Shown in pieces: positions 63,282-64,000 of a DNA stretch of 64,000 nucleotides. The notes under the pieces are model-generated. The model was not told the DNA's origin. It did not search any database and saw only the letters and a program-made list of their open reading frames with translations. The translations under genes were made by a program, and so were the position numbers. Numbering within the stretch: position 1 is the stretch's first letter; each line of letters opens with the position of its first letter. The DNA comes from Betaproteobacteria bacterium (lineage in GTDB: Bacteria > Pseudomonadota > Gammaproteobacteria > Burkholderiales > Burkholderiaceae_C), in assembly GCA_016716535.1 (NCBI GenBank), contig JADJWD010000005.1, forward strand, positions 186,001-250,000, in the 5' to 3' direction.

Positions 63282-63309
63282 AAAGGCAGGTGCATGCGGA
63301 GGCCGTGCC

Positions 63310-63419
63310 CGCCGAGGACGCCGGGTGGTTGGCGCAGCGAGGTAAAAGAAGGGAATCGACCGAGCGCAGCGAGGGAGAGGAATGACACGAGCGAAGCCAA
63401 CCACCCGGCGTCCTCGGCG
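63310..63419 (+). repeat. Composite inverted repeat with 62-nt core (element B)
   Basis: Perfect 24-nt inverted arms (63310-63333 and 63396-63419; outer end cgccgaggacg/cgtcctcggcg) enclose a 62-nt core (63334-63395). The core begins gcagcgaggta, contains gaatcg and gagcgcagcgag, and ends gacacgagcgaa. The core is related to that of element A, the arms are not. gcgcagcgagg occurs twice (63332, 63364). Confidence 0.8.
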
Positions 63420-63496
63420 CGTGACCGTCGAACGCGCCAGCCTCGGCGCGCGTCGACCGTCGCGCGCAGGCGACCTCGGCGCGAGGGCTGCGCCGC

Positions 63497-64000
63497 TCAA
63501 GCCACCGCCCCGCGTGTATTCACGTACAGCGCATACAGCGAATGACTCGCCGCCATGAAGAGGCGGTTGCGCTTCGGCCCGCCGAAGCAGACGTTGGCGC
63601 AGCGCTCGGGCAGGTGGATCTGCGCGAGCGCGCGGCCTTGCGGGTCGTAGACGCGCACGCCGTCGAGTTCTTCGGGCTTGGCGGCGAGTGAGCCGTCGCT
63701 GCCGAAGCCGCACCAGACGTTGCCCTGCACGTCGACCGCGATGCCGTCGAAGGCGCCGGGGCCGTCGGCGCTGGCGAAAAGGCGCTTGTTGACGAGCTTG
63801 TCGCCGGCCACGTCGTAGGCCCAGATCACGCGGTGCGGCTTGGCGCGGCTCTCGACGACGTACATCACCGTCTCGTCCGGGTTGAACGCGAGGCCGTTGG
63901 AGCCCTGCAGGTCCTCGAGCGCCATCGTCAGCTCGCCGCTGATCGGGTCGATGCGGTAGACGCCGTGCGGCAGTTCGGGCGTGGCCGGCTCGCCCTCCCA
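63497..64000 (-). CDS. SMP-30/gluconolactonase family protein, C-terminal part (runs off window)
   Basis: The frame is open from the window edge at 64000 to the stop at 63497, giving ~167 residues. It includes TPELPHGVYRIDPISGELT, MALEDLQGSNGLAFNPDETV, AFDGIAVDVQGNVWCGFGSD and PERCANVCFGGPKRNRLFMA: beta-propeller blades of the SMP-30 lactonase family, with the Asn and Asp metal-ligand segments (GSNGLAF, AFDGIAVD). These enzymes hydrolyse sugar or aldonate lactones. The N-terminal part is outside the window. Confidence 0.9.
   Translation of the reverse strand, partial: WEGEPATPELPHGVYRIDPISGELTMALEDLQGSNGLAFNPDETVMYVVESRAKPHRVIWAYDVAGDKLVNKRLFASADGPGAFDGIAVDVQGNVWCGFGSDGSLAAKPEELDGVRVYDPQGRALAQIHLPERCANVCFGGPKRNRLFMAASHSLYALYVNTRGAVA

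Larger units (their letters stand above)
63125..63496. other. 372-bp repeat mosaic between the Bug and SMP-30 genes
   Basis: No gene. It is filled by a 36-nt palindrome, a 12-bp hairpin and composite repeat element B. The flanking genes converge on it. Confidence 0.6.

Overview
The window is about 64 kb of very GC-rich DNA, roughly 70 % by eye. It most resembles a chromosome segment of a betaproteobacterium of the order Burkholderiales, near the Rubrivivax/Leptothrix/Methylibium group. The grounds are its codon use, the prfA-hemA, ffh/ypjD, pilSR-ampD, purEK and tsaB-rimI-udg arrangements, a long class Ia NrdA, and three Bug-type solute-binding proteins, a family greatly expanded in Burkholderiales. 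The genus cannot be fixed from the sequence alone.

Region 1 (1-12960) is housekeeping: the N-terminus of release factor 1, hemA, miaB, a tRNA-Met with its own terminator, ftsY and ffh (both protein GTPases of co-translational membrane targeting), a CcsA-family membrane protein, the PilS/PilR two-component system and ampD. Region 2 (12960-18523) is the aerobic ribonucleotide reductase locus. A pair of NrdR boxes 32 bp apart overlaps a sigma70-like promoter, followed by a long structured leader, nrdA (reading frame broken at a G5 tract), nrdB, and a lysine/alanine-repeat histone H1-like protein with a terminator-like hairpin just before its start codon. Region 3 (18597-19745) is a decayed gene plus a gene-free stretch.

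Region 4 (19746-38446) is again mostly core functions: purE (5' frame broken at a C6 tract), purK, a Sua5-type threonylcarbamoyl-AMP synthase, a lipoprotein of SGNH-hydrolase type that appears to lack its catalytic Ser and His, a SemiSWEET, a DMT exporter, tsaB-rimI-udg, a GGDEF-EAL protein, glmU, ttcA, a FolM-like reductase, a MidA-like methyltransferase, a two-domain FHA-EAL protein and a CCA-adding enzyme without an HD motif. Region 5 (38447-45155) holds a repeat cluster, a GST, an NDUFA9-like protein, soluble lytic transglycosylase, a LysR/DUF2917 divergent pair and 5-formyl-THF cyclo-ligase.

Region 6 (45231-64000) is accessory catabolism: paaZ, a succinate-semialdehyde-type dehydrogenase, LigAB extradiol dioxygenase with two Bug proteins under a divergent LysR, an aldo/keto reductase, a YdiJ-like FAD/Fe-S dehydrogenase with a GntR regulator, a serine-glyoxylate-type aminotransferase, a third Bug protein and an SMP-30 lactonase. 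Together these suggest degradation of aromatic and hydroxy/keto acids, with orphan periplasmic binding proteins feeding TctAB-type transporters encoded elsewhere.

The most unusual non-coding signal is a composite repeat. Elements at 38.5 kb and 63.3 kb share a related 62-nt core but are flanked by inverted arms of unrelated sequence, each pair complementary to itself. A third, core-less palindrome carrying the arm type of the first lies beside the second. No defence island, CRISPR, prophage or intact IS was found.
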